Positions 1 to 7,242 are shown, counted from the stretch's first letter. The stretch is DNA of 15,463 nucleotides from Spirochaetes bacterium RBG_16_67_19 (GCA_001829505.1 MIBK01000060.1:5014-20476); one strand, 5' to 3'. Program-made: numbers and translations. Notes: generated by a model not told the origin, from the sequence alone.

Positions 1-1
1 T

Positions 2-589
2 GTTTCCCACTTCCACCTCGACCACGTGGCGGACCTGATCTCGCTTCTGTTTGCGCGCTACGTGATGGAGGTGGGCAAGGAGCAGCCGTTGTCCGTGTAC
101 GGGCCGCTGGGCGCGAAAGGCCGGCTCGGGCGGTTGCTGGAGCCACACCTCGAGTGGCTGCGGGAGGTGAGCTATTCGCTCCACGAGCTGACGCCGGCCG
201 AAATGAGGCTGGGTGACTACACGGTACGGGCGCTGCCGACGGGACACACCGCCGAGAGTATCTGCTTCAGGATTACCGACGGGGTGGGTGTCTCTCTGTT
301 CTATTCCGGAGACGCCACCTGGAACGATGACATCGTGGAATTGGCCCGTTCCTGCGACGTGGCAATTGTCGAGGCCGCCCTGCCTTCCCACGGGCCGGCG
401 CCGGACCACCTGACGCCGCATCTGGCCGGCCGCCTCGCCGCCCAGGCGAGTGTCAAAACGCTGCTCTTGACCCACTGCTACCCGGAGGTCTTCGCCGGCG
501 ACCCGGTAGCCGAGGCGGCCGCCGGTTTCGGCGGGGAGAAGACAGCCGGAGGGCTTCAGCCCTTCAGGCCCGAGTGCATGAAACTCTGA
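2..589 (+). CDS. MBL-fold metallo-hydrolase, RNase Z-like (5' partial)
   Basis: This is the C-terminal 195 codons of a metallo-beta-lactamase-fold hydrolase whose start lies before the window. The frame is open from base 2 and opens with the metal-binding signature SHFHLDH (H3, H5, D7, H8 of the visible part), so the GTG at 26 is internal. Other expected ligands follow: GHT (H82), the bridging aspartate in YSGDATW (D104), HLT (H136) and LTHCYPE (H158). The HLTxxxAGxLA and LTHxxP blocks resemble RNase Z/ElaC-type and related phosphodiesterase proteins. The substrate could be tRNA precursors or a small phosphodiester or ester; the sequence does not decide this, and RNase Z proper would need its exosite arm, which is not evident here. 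The last 34 bp overlap the 3' end of the convergent permease gene, so no intergenic terminator separates them. Confidence 0.85.
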   Translation, partial: VSHFHLDHVADLISLLFARYVMEVGKEQPLSVYGPLGAKGRLGRLLEPHLEWLREVSYSLHELTPAEMRLGDYTVRALPTGHTAESICFRITDGVGVSLFYSGDATWNDDIVELARSCDVAIVEAALPSHGPAPDHLTPHLAGRLAAQASVKTLLLTHCYPEVFAGDPVAEAAAGFGGEKTAGGLQPFRPECMKL

Positions 590-1389
590 ATGAAGCGTCT
601 CTGGAAAACGATGAACGCCAGCAGGAGCGGAAGAACGACGATAATCGTCGCGGCCATGGTCAGAGACCATTCCGGATTGCTCTCCGTAGCCTGGGAGAGC
701 AAGGCCAGCCCCACGGTGAGCAGGCGCGCCTTCCTGGTGTCCGTCACGATCAGGGGCCAGAAGAATTCGTTCCAGTGAAAACTGAGGCTCACCATGGCGA
801 AGGCGATCAGGGACGGTTTGGCCAGCGGCAGAAGAACGTGGATGATGGTCGTCAATCCGCCCCCGCCATCCATTTTTACGGAATCCTCCATCTCCTTCGG
901 GATCGCCTTGAAGGCTTGACGCATCAGGAAAGTGCCGTACGCCGAGGCGAAGTACACTACGCCGATGGCGATCTTGGTATCCAGAAGCTTCAGTGTGGAA
1001 ATCGTGTGGTAGTTCGGAACCACGACGCTCTGGGGGGGCACGAGCAGCTGAACCAGAAACAGGACAAACAAGATGTCGCGTCCGGGAAACTTCAACCGCC
1101 CAAAGGCGTATGCGGCGAGGGAGATGGTGACGATCTGAACGGCCAGCACCATGACCACGACGATGATCGTGTTGAGGTAGTACCATCCGAAGGGCGCCAC
1201 AGACATGGCCTTCCGGAAGTTGTCGAAGCTCAATGCTTCCGGCAGCCAATGAAAGTCGATGCTCATCAACTCGGGGAGGGTCTTGAACGCCGTGCTGACG
1301 AGCAGAAGCAAGGGCAACAGCATGACAAAGGCGAAAGGAACCAGCACCACGTAGGCCAGCAGGCTGTGCTTCTTGAGCGGTTGGACCAT
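556..1389 (-). CDS. Carbohydrate ABC transporter permease, MalG type
   Basis: This 277-residue integral membrane protein is the second permease of a family-1 carbohydrate importer (MalG/UgpE/LacG type). It has about six hydrophobic segments, beginning at residues 10-33. The cytoplasmic EAA loop lies near residues 164-190 (PKEMEDSVKMDGGGG, then LLPLAKP) and is the contact point for the ATPase. The ATG follows GGGAG by five bases and lies 9 nt after the stop of the MalF-type gene, so the two are probably co-translated. Its 3' end overlaps the metallo-hydrolase gene on the other strand by 34 bp. Transport is ATP-driven import across the inner membrane; the substrate cannot be read from the permease. 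Confidence 0.93.
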   Translation of the reverse strand: MVQPLKKHSLLAYVVLVPFAFVMLLPLLLLVSTAFKTLPELMSIDFHWLPEALSFDNFRKAMSVAPFGWYYLNTIIVVVMVLAVQIVTISLAAYAFGRLKFPGRDILFVLFLVQLLVPPQSVVVPNYHTISTLKLLDTKIAIGVVYFASAYGTFLMRQAFKAIPKEMEDSVKMDGGGGLTTIIHVLLPLAKPSLIAFAMVSLSFHWNEFFWPLIVTDTRKARLLTVGLALLSQATESNPEWSLTMAATIIVVLPLLLAFIVFQRRFIQSFMHSGLKG

Positions 1390-1398
1390 CTTGACTCC

Positions 1399-2292
1399 CT
1401 ATACCTCGTAATAAATCCTGCGCCCGATCGTCGAAAAAATGACGGCCACGCAGATAAGCAGAAAGATGGTCAGCATACTGGTAAGAGTCGACCCCACACC
1501 CATGTTCCAGTATCGAAAGGCCTGCTGATAGATGTAATAGACCATCAGGTTGGTGGCATCGGCCGGGCGTCCCTGGGTCATGATGTAGACCAGATCGATG
1601 GATTGCAGGGAGTCCACGATGTTGATGATGAAAACGAAAAAGGTGTACGAGGACAGCAGCGGGAAAGTGATCCGCCAGAATCGGTGAAAACCTCCCGCCC
1701 CTTCCACGGTCGCCGCATCCAACAGCTCGGACGGAACGTTGTATAGCCCGGCCAGAAACAGAATCATGTAATAGCCAACGTGCTTCCAGACACCCACGGC
1801 AACGATGCACCACAGGGCGGTTTCGGTGCTGTTGAGCCAGGGTAGTGTGGGCAGGCCCAGGCCGCTAAGCAGGTGATCGAGCAGCCCGTACGTAGGGATA
1901 TAGATCCAGAGCCAAATCAGAGCGGCGGCGGCCAGGGGAATCATCATGGGATAGAAGAGAGCGACTTTGAATACTCCGCTTGCCCTGACTTTCTTGTTGA
2001 TCTGGACGGCGAGAAACAATCCCAGGGCCATGCTGATAAAGATGGTGCTCACCGAATACAAAAGGGTGTTCCACGCTACCTTCCAGAACAAGTCGCCTTT
2101 CAGGATCTCGACATAGTTCTGAACACCGGCAAAGACCTTTTGAGGATAGTCGGTGCTCCATCTGAAGAAGCTGATGAATATGGCGTAGAATATCGGGTAG
2201 TAGGTGAAAATCAACAGAAACAGAAACGCCGGGAGGATGTATAGATAGGATTTGATCAGGTTGCTTCGTTGCCGGTTCGACAACAGCCCCAT
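1399..2292 (-). CDS. Carbohydrate ABC transporter permease, MalF type
   Basis: This 297-residue inner-membrane protein is the first permease of the importer (MalF/UgpA/LacF type). A short N-terminal tail is followed by a first hydrophobic helix near residues 17-40 and five more. The EAA loop is at about 186-211 (PSELLDAATVEGAGG then ITFPLL). I chose the ATG at 2292 because AGAGGA lies four bases upstream; a TTG seven codons earlier is in frame but would bury that ribosome-binding site. The gene is shorter than E. coli malF because it lacks the large periplasmic insert, as is usual in this subfamily. It is preceded by the binding-protein gene and an intergenic stem-loop, and followed after 9 nt by the partner permease. 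Confidence 0.94.
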   Translation of the reverse strand: MGLLSNRQRSNLIKSYLYILPAFLFLLIFTYYPIFYAIFISFFRWSTDYPQKVFAGVQNYVEILKGDLFWKVAWNTLLYSVSTIFISMALGLFLAVQINKKVRASGVFKVALFYPMMIPLAAAALIWLWIYIPTYGLLDHLLSGLGLPTLPWLNSTETALWCIVAVGVWKHVGYYMILFLAGLYNVPSELLDAATVEGAGGFHRFWRITFPLLSSYTFFVFIINIVDSLQSIDLVYIMTQGRPADATNLMVYYIYQQAFRYWNMGVGSTLTSMLTIFLLICVAVIFSTIGRRIYYEV

Positions 2293-2311
2293 GGTTTCCT
2301 CTTCGGAAAGC

Positions 2312-2345
2312 AAGCCCCCATTCGAAGGGATTCGTCCGGGGGCTT
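2312..2345 (-). other. Stem-loop between binding-protein and permease genes
   Basis: In the leftward transcript, AAGCCCCC (2338-2345) pairs with GGGGGCTT (2312-2319). The 18-nt loop can form a further CGAA/TTCG pairing. It lies in the 85-bp gap after the solute-binding-protein stop. No clear T run follows, so it looks more like an mRNA-stabilising or processing hairpin than a full terminator. Such elements are known to let binding proteins be made in excess over permeases. The function here is inferred. Confidence 0.5.
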
Positions 2346-2377
2346 CGAATTCTGTCGCTAAGGTTGACTGTCGGGTC

Positions 2378-3670
2378 CTACTGCCACTTGGCCAGGATCT
2401 TATCCGCCCCTGCCTGAGCGTCTCTCAGTGCTTTGTCGATGAACGACTTGTCCGGATTGCCGCGGATGTTCTCATCCAGAACGTTCAACAGGTCGTAGAT
2501 CTCGTTCATCCGGTGGGTCATCATGTTGCGCTCCACGTCCACCTCTGTAAGCTGCCGATAGGCGACTAAGGCCTGAGGCCACTCGTCGGTATAGGCCTTG
2601 TATTCCGCAACGTCGAAGGCGGCCTTCTTGACGGGTATGTACCCCGAGCCCAGGCTCCACTTGGCGGTATTCTCCGGCCTGGTCATCCACTCGACGACCT
2701 TCCAGGCGGCAGCCTGATGGCGTTCGTTGGTTTTGAAAAGGAAGAAGTTGCCACCCCCTTCGATGACAGCCTGGCGCCGGAAGCTGGGCAGGAAGGCGGT
2801 GCCGAAATCGAACTTCGTGGAGTTCCGGATGTACGTCAACGCCCCGGTCGAATGATAGAGCATGGCCGTTTTTCCGGCGGCGAAGTCCGACACCGACTGG
2901 GACCATGGGGTGATGCCGGGGGATACCTTCATCTCATACGCCAGCTTGTAGAGGAAATTGTAGACTTCCCGCATCTCCTTGGAATCGACGAGGATGTGCG
3001 TGCCAGCCTCGTTGTCTCCCTCCCCGCCGGCCTGGACCAACAGAGGCTTGATGACCCAGTAGTCGTTCGGAATCTCCACTCCCCAGCGCCCCACGTTGCC
3101 GCTTCCGTCCCTCTTGGCCAGTTTTGCCGAATAGTCCGCGAGCTCGTCCCAGGTCCTCGGCGGCCGATCAGGGTTCAACCCCACCTCCCGGAAGAAATCG
3201 CGATTGTAGTACATGATTGGTGTGCTCCGCTGCCAGGGAATGGACCAGAGCTTCCCGTTATATTGTCCGATGGGCAAGAAGCCCGGCGTAAACTCATCGA
3301 GGTATCTCTGTCCACCTTCCTGGGCGATGAAATCGTCCAGAGGAATGATGGCGCCGATGTCCAACAGGGTCAGCAGGTTCGGAGCGTCCAGGACGGTGAG
3401 ATCCGGCGGGTTTCCCGCCAGGAAGGCGGTCTGGGCCTTATCCATGGCTTCCATGTACCCGCCCGCGAAGATCGACTCGACGTAGACCTCCTTTTGAGAC
3501 TTGTTGAACTCGGAAATCATCGAGTCCATGAGCTGCGCTAGGGGACCGGCGACACCTACAGGATAGTACATGCGCAGGTAGACCGTCTTGCCCTCTTCCT
3601 TTTGTCCTCCGGTCCAGGCTAGCGCCACTACGCAGACGAGGAGCAGAATCACGAAGATCTTTTTATACAT
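2378..3670 (-). CDS. Sugar ABC transporter substrate-binding protein, UgpB/family 1 type
   Basis: This 430-residue extracytoplasmic solute-binding protein delivers substrate to the two downstream permeases. MYKK and a hydrophobic core (residues 5-18) form a signal peptide, with an AxA-like site (A16-L17-A18). The mature start WTGGQKEEG has no cysteine at the usual lipobox +1 position; C13 lies inside the core. Family blocks include GNPPDLTVLDA, LWSIPWQRSTPIMYYNRDFF, RTWDEL, and GSGYIPVKKAAF near the C-terminus, closest in style to UgpB and related oligosaccharide or glycerophosphodiester binders. I chose the ATG at 3670 because AAAGGAG lies seven bases upstream; an in-frame ATG seven codons earlier would include that site in coding sequence. 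It is the first gene of the operon, driven by the promoter at 3820-3848. The substrate is unknown. Confidence 0.92.
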   Translation of the reverse strand: MYKKIFVILLLVCVVALAWTGGQKEEGKTVYLRMYYPVGVAGPLAQLMDSMISEFNKSQKEVYVESIFAGGYMEAMDKAQTAFLAGNPPDLTVLDAPNLLTLLDIGAIIPLDDFIAQEGGQRYLDEFTPGFLPIGQYNGKLWSIPWQRSTPIMYYNRDFFREVGLNPDRPPRTWDELADYSAKLAKRDGSGNVGRWGVEIPNDYWVIKPLLVQAGGEGDNEAGTHILVDSKEMREVYNFLYKLAYEMKVSPGITPWSQSVSDFAAGKTAMLYHSTGALTYIRNSTKFDFGTAFLPSFRRQAVIEGGGNFFLFKTNERHQAAAWKVVEWMTRPENTAKWSLGSGYIPVKKAAFDVAEYKAYTDEWPQALVAYRQLTEVDVERNMMTHRMNEIYDLLNVLDENIRGNPDKSFIDKALRDAQAGADKILAKWQ

Positions 3671-3739
3671 ACCAGCGCTCCTTTTTTTCATTCAATCTCT
3701 GGTCGGTGATCTGAAGAGAAGAATCGACGGACAATCAGC

Positions 3740-3759
3740 TCATGGCATACCACCTCCTT
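3740..3759 (-). other. Strong Shine-Dalgarno followed by a two-codon mini-ORF in the leader
   Basis: In the leader of the transporter mRNA, a consensus AAGGAGG (3753-3759) sits four bases before ATG CCA TGA (3740-3748). This encodes only Met-Pro-stop, about 70 nt before the binding-protein start. A second ATG two bases on is also stopped after two codons. It may be a regulatory minimal ORF, a ribosome standby site or the relic of a lost start. The sequence is certain; a function is not shown. Confidence 0.35.
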
Positions 3760-3819
3760 GCCCTATTGACACGAGTGGTTCCGCTCCCGGTAGTACGGGA
3801 TTTGATTGACACAAAACCT

Positions 3820-3848
3820 ATCATAGCGAAGAATCTGTACTTTGTCAA
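3820..3848 (-). promoter_or_regulatory. Sigma70-type promoter of the sugar transporter operon
   Basis: On the minus strand, TTGACA (3843-3848), a 17-bp spacer and TATGAT (3820-3825) form a near-consensus promoter. The predicted start is near 3813, giving a leader of about 140 nt before the binding-protein gene. The -35 box overlaps the left end of the 41-bp palindrome, so a bound repressor would block it. Confidence 0.75.
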
Positions 3849-3884
3849 GATACTTTAATAAGAGACTTCTTAAAGTATCTTGAC
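3844..3884. promoter_or_regulatory. 41-bp palindromic operator between divergent promoters
   Basis: The sequence is an inverted repeat centred on 3864. GTCAAGATACTTTAA (3844-3858) is the exact reverse complement of 3870-3884. After one mismatch (3859/3869) the symmetry continues for three more pairs (3860-3862 with 3866-3868). Each end carries TTGAC, forming part of a -35 box for a divergent promoter. It is AT-rich and symmetric, as expected for a dimeric repressor; the ROK regulator at 6034-7242 is the natural candidate. The assignment is inference from position and known ROK behaviour (XylR, NagC). Confidence 0.7.
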
Positions 3885-3908
3885 GAACAATCCCGTATAT
3901 GGTAGAAG
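3880..3908 (+). promoter_or_regulatory. Probable promoter of the rightward four-gene operon
   Basis: TTGACG (3880-3885), a 17-bp spacer and TAGAAG (3903-3908) give a good -35 and a weak -10 (four of six). The -35 overlaps the right end of the palindrome. It would start transcription near 3915, about 20 nt before the first ATG. An alternative, TTGACA at 3806-3811, lacks a good -10. Confidence 0.45.
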
Positions 3909-3933
3909 GAAAGTTGAAGGAAAAAGGACGAGC

Positions 3934-4836
3934 ATGAACAGGGTAATGCTTACCGGGGGCGGTGGATTCGTGGCGGGAAATATCATCGGGCAGTCCGCCC
4001 CTGAGCTTAAGGTTCATGCCATCGAAACTAGAGAGGTCTCGTTCCGTAGGAACAACCTGAGCTGGCACGCCGTCGACCTCCTGGATACGCCGGCGCTCAA
4101 GAGTCTGTTCGATCACATAAGGCCAGATGTCGTCGTCCACGCCGCCGCCCTCTCAGACATCGACTTCTGTGAAGCGCACCGAGACCAGGCGGAACGAGTC
4201 AACGTCGCCGTTACCCGGGTGCTGGCCGAGCTATGCCGCGAGATGAACAGCCGGATGATCTACTTCTCCTCCGACTCCGTCTTCGACGGTGAGACGGGCA
4301 ACTACAGCGAAGAAAACGAACCCCAGCCGTTAAACGTCTACGCCCGCACGAAGGTCGACGCCGAGAACATCGTAGCCCACACCGTGCCGGACTGGGTAAT
4401 CGTTAGGCCTTCGCTGGTCCTGGGGCTGCCGGCATTCGCGGCTGGAAATTCCTTTCTCTGGCGGATGATGCAGGCTCTCCAGGAAGGGAACACGGTGGCC
4501 TTTCCCAGCGAGGAGATTCGTTCGCCCATCGATGTCATTACTTTGAGCAGGGCAATTCTCGAGCTTGCCGAACACGACTACAAGGGCTACCTCCACCTCT
4601 CCGGAAACGATGCCCTGAGCCGCCTGGCGATGGCCAGACGCATAGCGCGCAGGCTAGGGTACGAGGAGGCGGTGGTCGTGGACAAGAAGCCCGACGTGGA
4701 GGGCGAACGGGCACGACGGCCTCGGGACGTCTCCCTGTCGAACAGGAGGGCGAAACAGATACTGAAGACGCCTCTCCGCAGCTTCAGTGAAGGGCTGGAC
4801 CTGGCACTGACACATAAAGGAGTCGAAAGGCCTTGA
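3934..4836 (+). CDS. NAD(P)-dependent sugar reductase/epimerase, RmlD-like extended SDR
   Basis: This 300-residue Rossmann-fold oxidoreductase belongs to the extended short-chain dehydrogenase group and is closest to dTDP-4-dehydrorhamnose reductase (RmlD). The nucleotide-binding loop TGGGGFVA is at residues 7-14, with Ala replacing the last glycine of TGxxGxxG. VVHAAALSDIDFCE (67-80), FSSDSVFDG (111-119) and the catalytic pair Y136/K140 in NVYARTK all fit. RmlD reduces a 4-keto nucleotide sugar, but no rmlA, rmlB or rmlC partner is present, so the substrate may be another keto sugar. The ATG at 3934 is preceded by AAAGGA at about five bases; an upstream in-frame TTG at 3880 lies inside the operator and promoter. 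First gene of the operon; its TGA overlaps the TTG start of the aminotransferase gene. Confidence 0.87.
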   Translation: MNRVMLTGGGGFVAGNIIGQSAPELKVHAIETREVSFRRNNLSWHAVDLLDTPALKSLFDHIRPDVVVHAAALSDIDFCEAHRDQAERVNVAVTRVLAELCREMNSRMIYFSSDSVFDGETGNYSEENEPQPLNVYARTKVDAENIVAHTVPDWVIVRPSLVLGLPAFAAGNSFLWRMMQALQEGNTVAFPSEEIRSPIDVITLSRAILELAEHDYKGYLHLSGNDALSRLAMARRIARRLGYEEAVVVDKKPDVEGERARRPRDVSLSNRRAKQILKTPLRSFSEGLDLALTHKGVERP

Positions 4837-6029
4837 GTCCCCCGGAAATCAGGTACGATCTCCAGATCAGGTTCGGCAGCGAGTACGGCCCGGAAGAAGA
4901 ACGGGCGCTGATCGACGTGCTCAGGCAGGGCGCCCCGACCTCCGGGACGGCCTGTGAGCGGTTCGAGCAGGAGTTTGCCGCCTATTGTGGAACCCGATAC
5001 GCCCGCGTGGCGACCAACGGCACCGCCGCTTTATTCCTGTCGCTCCTCGCCGCCGGGGTCGGCCGCGGTGACCGGGTAGTGACGACTCCGCTAACCTGGA
5101 TCGCCACCGCGGCGGCGGCGGCAACCCTCGGCGCGGAAATCGATTTCGTCGACATCGATCCGGGAACCTACAACATGGACCCGGAGAAACTGCGGGACAA
5201 GGTGGCAAACACCAAAGCCGTGATCCCCGTTCACCTGTACGGACAGTGCTGCGACATGGATCCGATCCTGAGCCTGGCGCACAAACACGGTTTTCACATC
5301 ATCGAGGACGCCTGCCACGCCATCGGCGCCCGCTACAAGGGACGCCTGGCGGGAAGCCTGGGAACGGCAGGGTGTTTCAGCTTCCACGAACAAAAAAACA
5401 TGTCAACTCTGGGTGAAGGCGGAATGGTGGTTACCAACCGCCCCGAGATCTACGAGCGATTCTCCCTGTACCGCTCTCACTGCACCCGGGTATACGGGAA
5501 GAGCACCAAGTACTGCCAGATGGACGAGTCCAGACACCCGATGGGCAAGCGCTTCTGGTTTCAGGATTTCGACGATGTGGGCTACAACTTCCGCATGACG
5601 GATATTCAGGCTGCGGTCGGACGTATTCAACTGCGGAAGCTGGACGGGTTCAATGAGATCCGTGCCAAGAATGCGCGTTACCTCATGGACGCCCTGCGGG
5701 ACGTCCCGGGTCTCACCTTGCCCAAGATCCTGCCGGGGAACACCCACGTCTTTCACCTGTTTCCGGTTCTGATCGACCCGGAGGGTTACGGGATCAACCG
5801 GGACGACTTCGTCTACGCCATGCTCCACAAACGGGGCATCAAGGTCGGCACCCACTATTCGCCAATTCATTTGAGCCAGGCGTTTCAGAAGCGAGGATTC
5901 AGAAAGGGGCAATTCCCGATCGCCGAGCACATCTCCGAGCGCCTCGTCACCCTGCCGCTCAATCCGCGTCAGACACCCGAAGCTCTCGAGTATCTGGTTG
6001 ACAGCATTCGGGCTCTACCCAGATTGTAG
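4833..6029 (+). CDS. DegT/DnrJ/EryC1/StrS-family PLP-dependent sugar aminotransferase
   Basis: This 398-residue fold-type I PLP enzyme is full length for the family, whose members move an amino group between glutamate or glutamine and a keto sugar or ketocyclitol. Visible landmarks are the cofactor region ATNGTAALFLSL (60-71), the ring-stacking W89 in PLTWIA, the PLP-ring aspartate D159 in IIEDACHA, and the Schiff-base lysine K188 in SFHEQKNMSTLGEGG. The start is TTG at 4833, overlapping the preceding TGA as TTGA; AAGGAG is ten bases upstream, and the family N-terminus aligns well from here. Translation is probably coupled to the reductase. The direction of reaction is unknown: most relatives are biosynthetic, yet this one is linked to an importer and a ROK repressor, so deamination of an imported amino sugar or aminocyclitol is plausible. 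Confidence 0.92.
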   Translation: MSPPEIRYDLQIRFGSEYGPEEERALIDVLRQGAPTSGTACERFEQEFAAYCGTRYARVATNGTAALFLSLLAAGVGRGDRVVTTPLTWIATAAAAATLGAEIDFVDIDPGTYNMDPEKLRDKVANTKAVIPVHLYGQCCDMDPILSLAHKHGFHIIEDACHAIGARYKGRLAGSLGTAGCFSFHEQKNMSTLGEGGMVVTNRPEIYERFSLYRSHCTRVYGKSTKYCQMDESRHPMGKRFWFQDFDDVGYNFRMTDIQAAVGRIQLRKLDGFNEIRAKNARYLMDALRDVPGLTLPKILPGNTHVFHLFPVLIDPEGYGINRDDFVYAMLHKRGIKVGTHYSPIHLSQAFQKRGFRKGQFPIAEHISERLVTLPLNPRQTPEALEYLVDSIRALPRL

Positions 6030-6033
6030 AATC

Positions 6034-7242
6034 ATGGGGAAGATCACCCATCCAGGCCGGGAAAGGATCAGGGATTCCAACAACAGGAAGATCCTTCATC
6101 TGCTGAGGGAGCGAAGGCAGCTCAGCAAGCAGGAAATCGCCAGCGAGACCGGGATCAGTATCCCGACGGTGACCAACAACGTCAGCCGCCTGATCGACGA
6201 AGGGATCGTCGAGGAAGCCGGCCTCTCGGAATCCACCGGCGGTCGCAAGCCCATGAGCATTCGCTATCTCCCCGATTCCCGGTACGCCTTTGGAGTGGAC
6301 TTCGCCTCGAACCACCTCACCGCCAGCAACAAGATACGAGTGGCACTTACCAATCTCGATGCCTCCATAAAAGCCGAGGAGTTCTTCGACTACCAGGATT
6401 TCCACAGTGTGGACGAGATCATGACTCACATCCGCGACGTGACCGACAGGATCGTTCTCGCTGCTCGGATACCTGTCGAGCACGTCCTGGGCATCGGCAT
6501 CTCACTGCCCGGCACGGTCAACGAGAAAAAAAAGATCTTGGAGGTGGCCCCGAACCTGTCGCCCGGGCTCGGCATGCACGACCTGGATTTCAGAGCCTAC
6601 GAAAAGCTGTTCGCGTTTCCGCTTTTTGTTGAAAACGAGGCCAACGCCGCAGCCTTTGCCGAACTGGTCCTCGGCATCGCTCAGGACAAACGCAATCTGG
6701 TATACCTCTCGGTGAACCGCGGTATCGGGGCCGGGATCGTGGTAAGAGGACATATCTATAAGGGAAACATGAAGCGCGCCGGACAGGTCGGACACATCAC
6801 GGTAGACTCCAAAGGCATCCTGTGCACCTGCGGCATGAATGATTGCTGGGAACTGTACGCAGCCTCCGGTGCCTTGATCCGCAACTACAACATGGCGTCC
6901 ACCCGGAGAATCACAGACACCCAGGGCTTTCTGGAAAGACTTCGCTCCCCGGACCCGCTGGCCGTGAAAATCTGGGAGCGTTATCTCGACTATCTGGCCA
7001 TCGGGATCAGCAATCTGTTGCTGTGTTACGATCCTCACTATGTCGTGATCGGCGGCGAGATCAGTCAGTTCGACGAGCTTCTGCTGGAACCGTTGAAAAA
7101 GAGGATCTTCGCGCGTAACAAGTTCTACAAGGGCGACGATCTGGAGATCCTCATCTCGAGTCTCAAGGATAACGCCGCCGTTCTTGGCGCTGGTCTCCTA
7201 CCGTTTCAAGAACTCCTGTATGGGAACAACAAGATTATCTAA
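6034..7242 (+). CDS. ROK-family transcriptional repressor (XylR/NagC-like)
   Basis: This protein of about 402 residues combines a winged helix-turn-helix (around LSKQEIASETGISIPTVTNN, then LIDEGIVEE and the GGRKP wing) with a ROK sugar-binding domain. The ROK zinc site is intact: GHITVDSKG followed by CTCGMNDCWE. The kinase phosphate loop is degenerate (GVDFASNHLT rather than DxGGTK), and the catalytic aspartate of ROK kinases is a glutamate in VENEANAAA. Both changes are usual in regulators that bind sugar without phosphorylating it. I chose ATG 6034, four bases after the aminotransferase stop; no strong ribosome site is visible, so translational coupling is likely. An in-frame TTG at 5998 inside the previous gene is an alternative. 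It probably represses both divergent operons through the palindrome at 3844-3884 and is released by a pathway sugar. Confidence 0.93.
   Translation: MGKITHPGRERIRDSNNRKILHLLRERRQLSKQEIASETGISIPTVTNNVSRLIDEGIVEEAGLSESTGGRKPMSIRYLPDSRYAFGVDFASNHLTASNKIRVALTNLDASIKAEEFFDYQDFHSVDEIMTHIRDVTDRIVLAARIPVEHVLGIGISLPGTVNEKKKILEVAPNLSPGLGMHDLDFRAYEKLFAFPLFVENEANAAAFAELVLGIAQDKRNLVYLSVNRGIGAGIVVRGHIYKGNMKRAGQVGHITVDSKGILCTCGMNDCWELYAASGALIRNYNMASTRRITDTQGFLERLRSPDPLAVKIWERYLDYLAIGISNLLLCYDPHYVVIGGEISQFDELLLEPLKKRIFARNKFYKGDDLEILISSLKDNAAVLGAGLLPFQELLYGNNKII

Noticed and set aside
574..1746. A 390-codon + strand frame opposite the permease genes
   Set aside because: It mirrors the permease codons, is rich in His, Asp, Gln and Gly, and crosses two real genes with intact motifs.
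2717..3541. A 274-codon + strand frame opposite the UgpB-type binding protein
   Set aside because: Antisense to a clear binding protein; no ribosome site or recognised motif.
3794..3897. 9-bp inverted repeat TACGGGATT (3794-3802) and AATCCCGTA (3889-3897) flanking the palindrome
   Set aside because: Its centre of symmetry differs from that of the palindrome and the match is short; likely chance.
3763..4140. A 125-codon minus-strand frame crossing the divergent promoter region and the reductase start
   Set aside because: It would run through the operator and promoters and opposite the conserved Rossmann loop; no homology is recognised.
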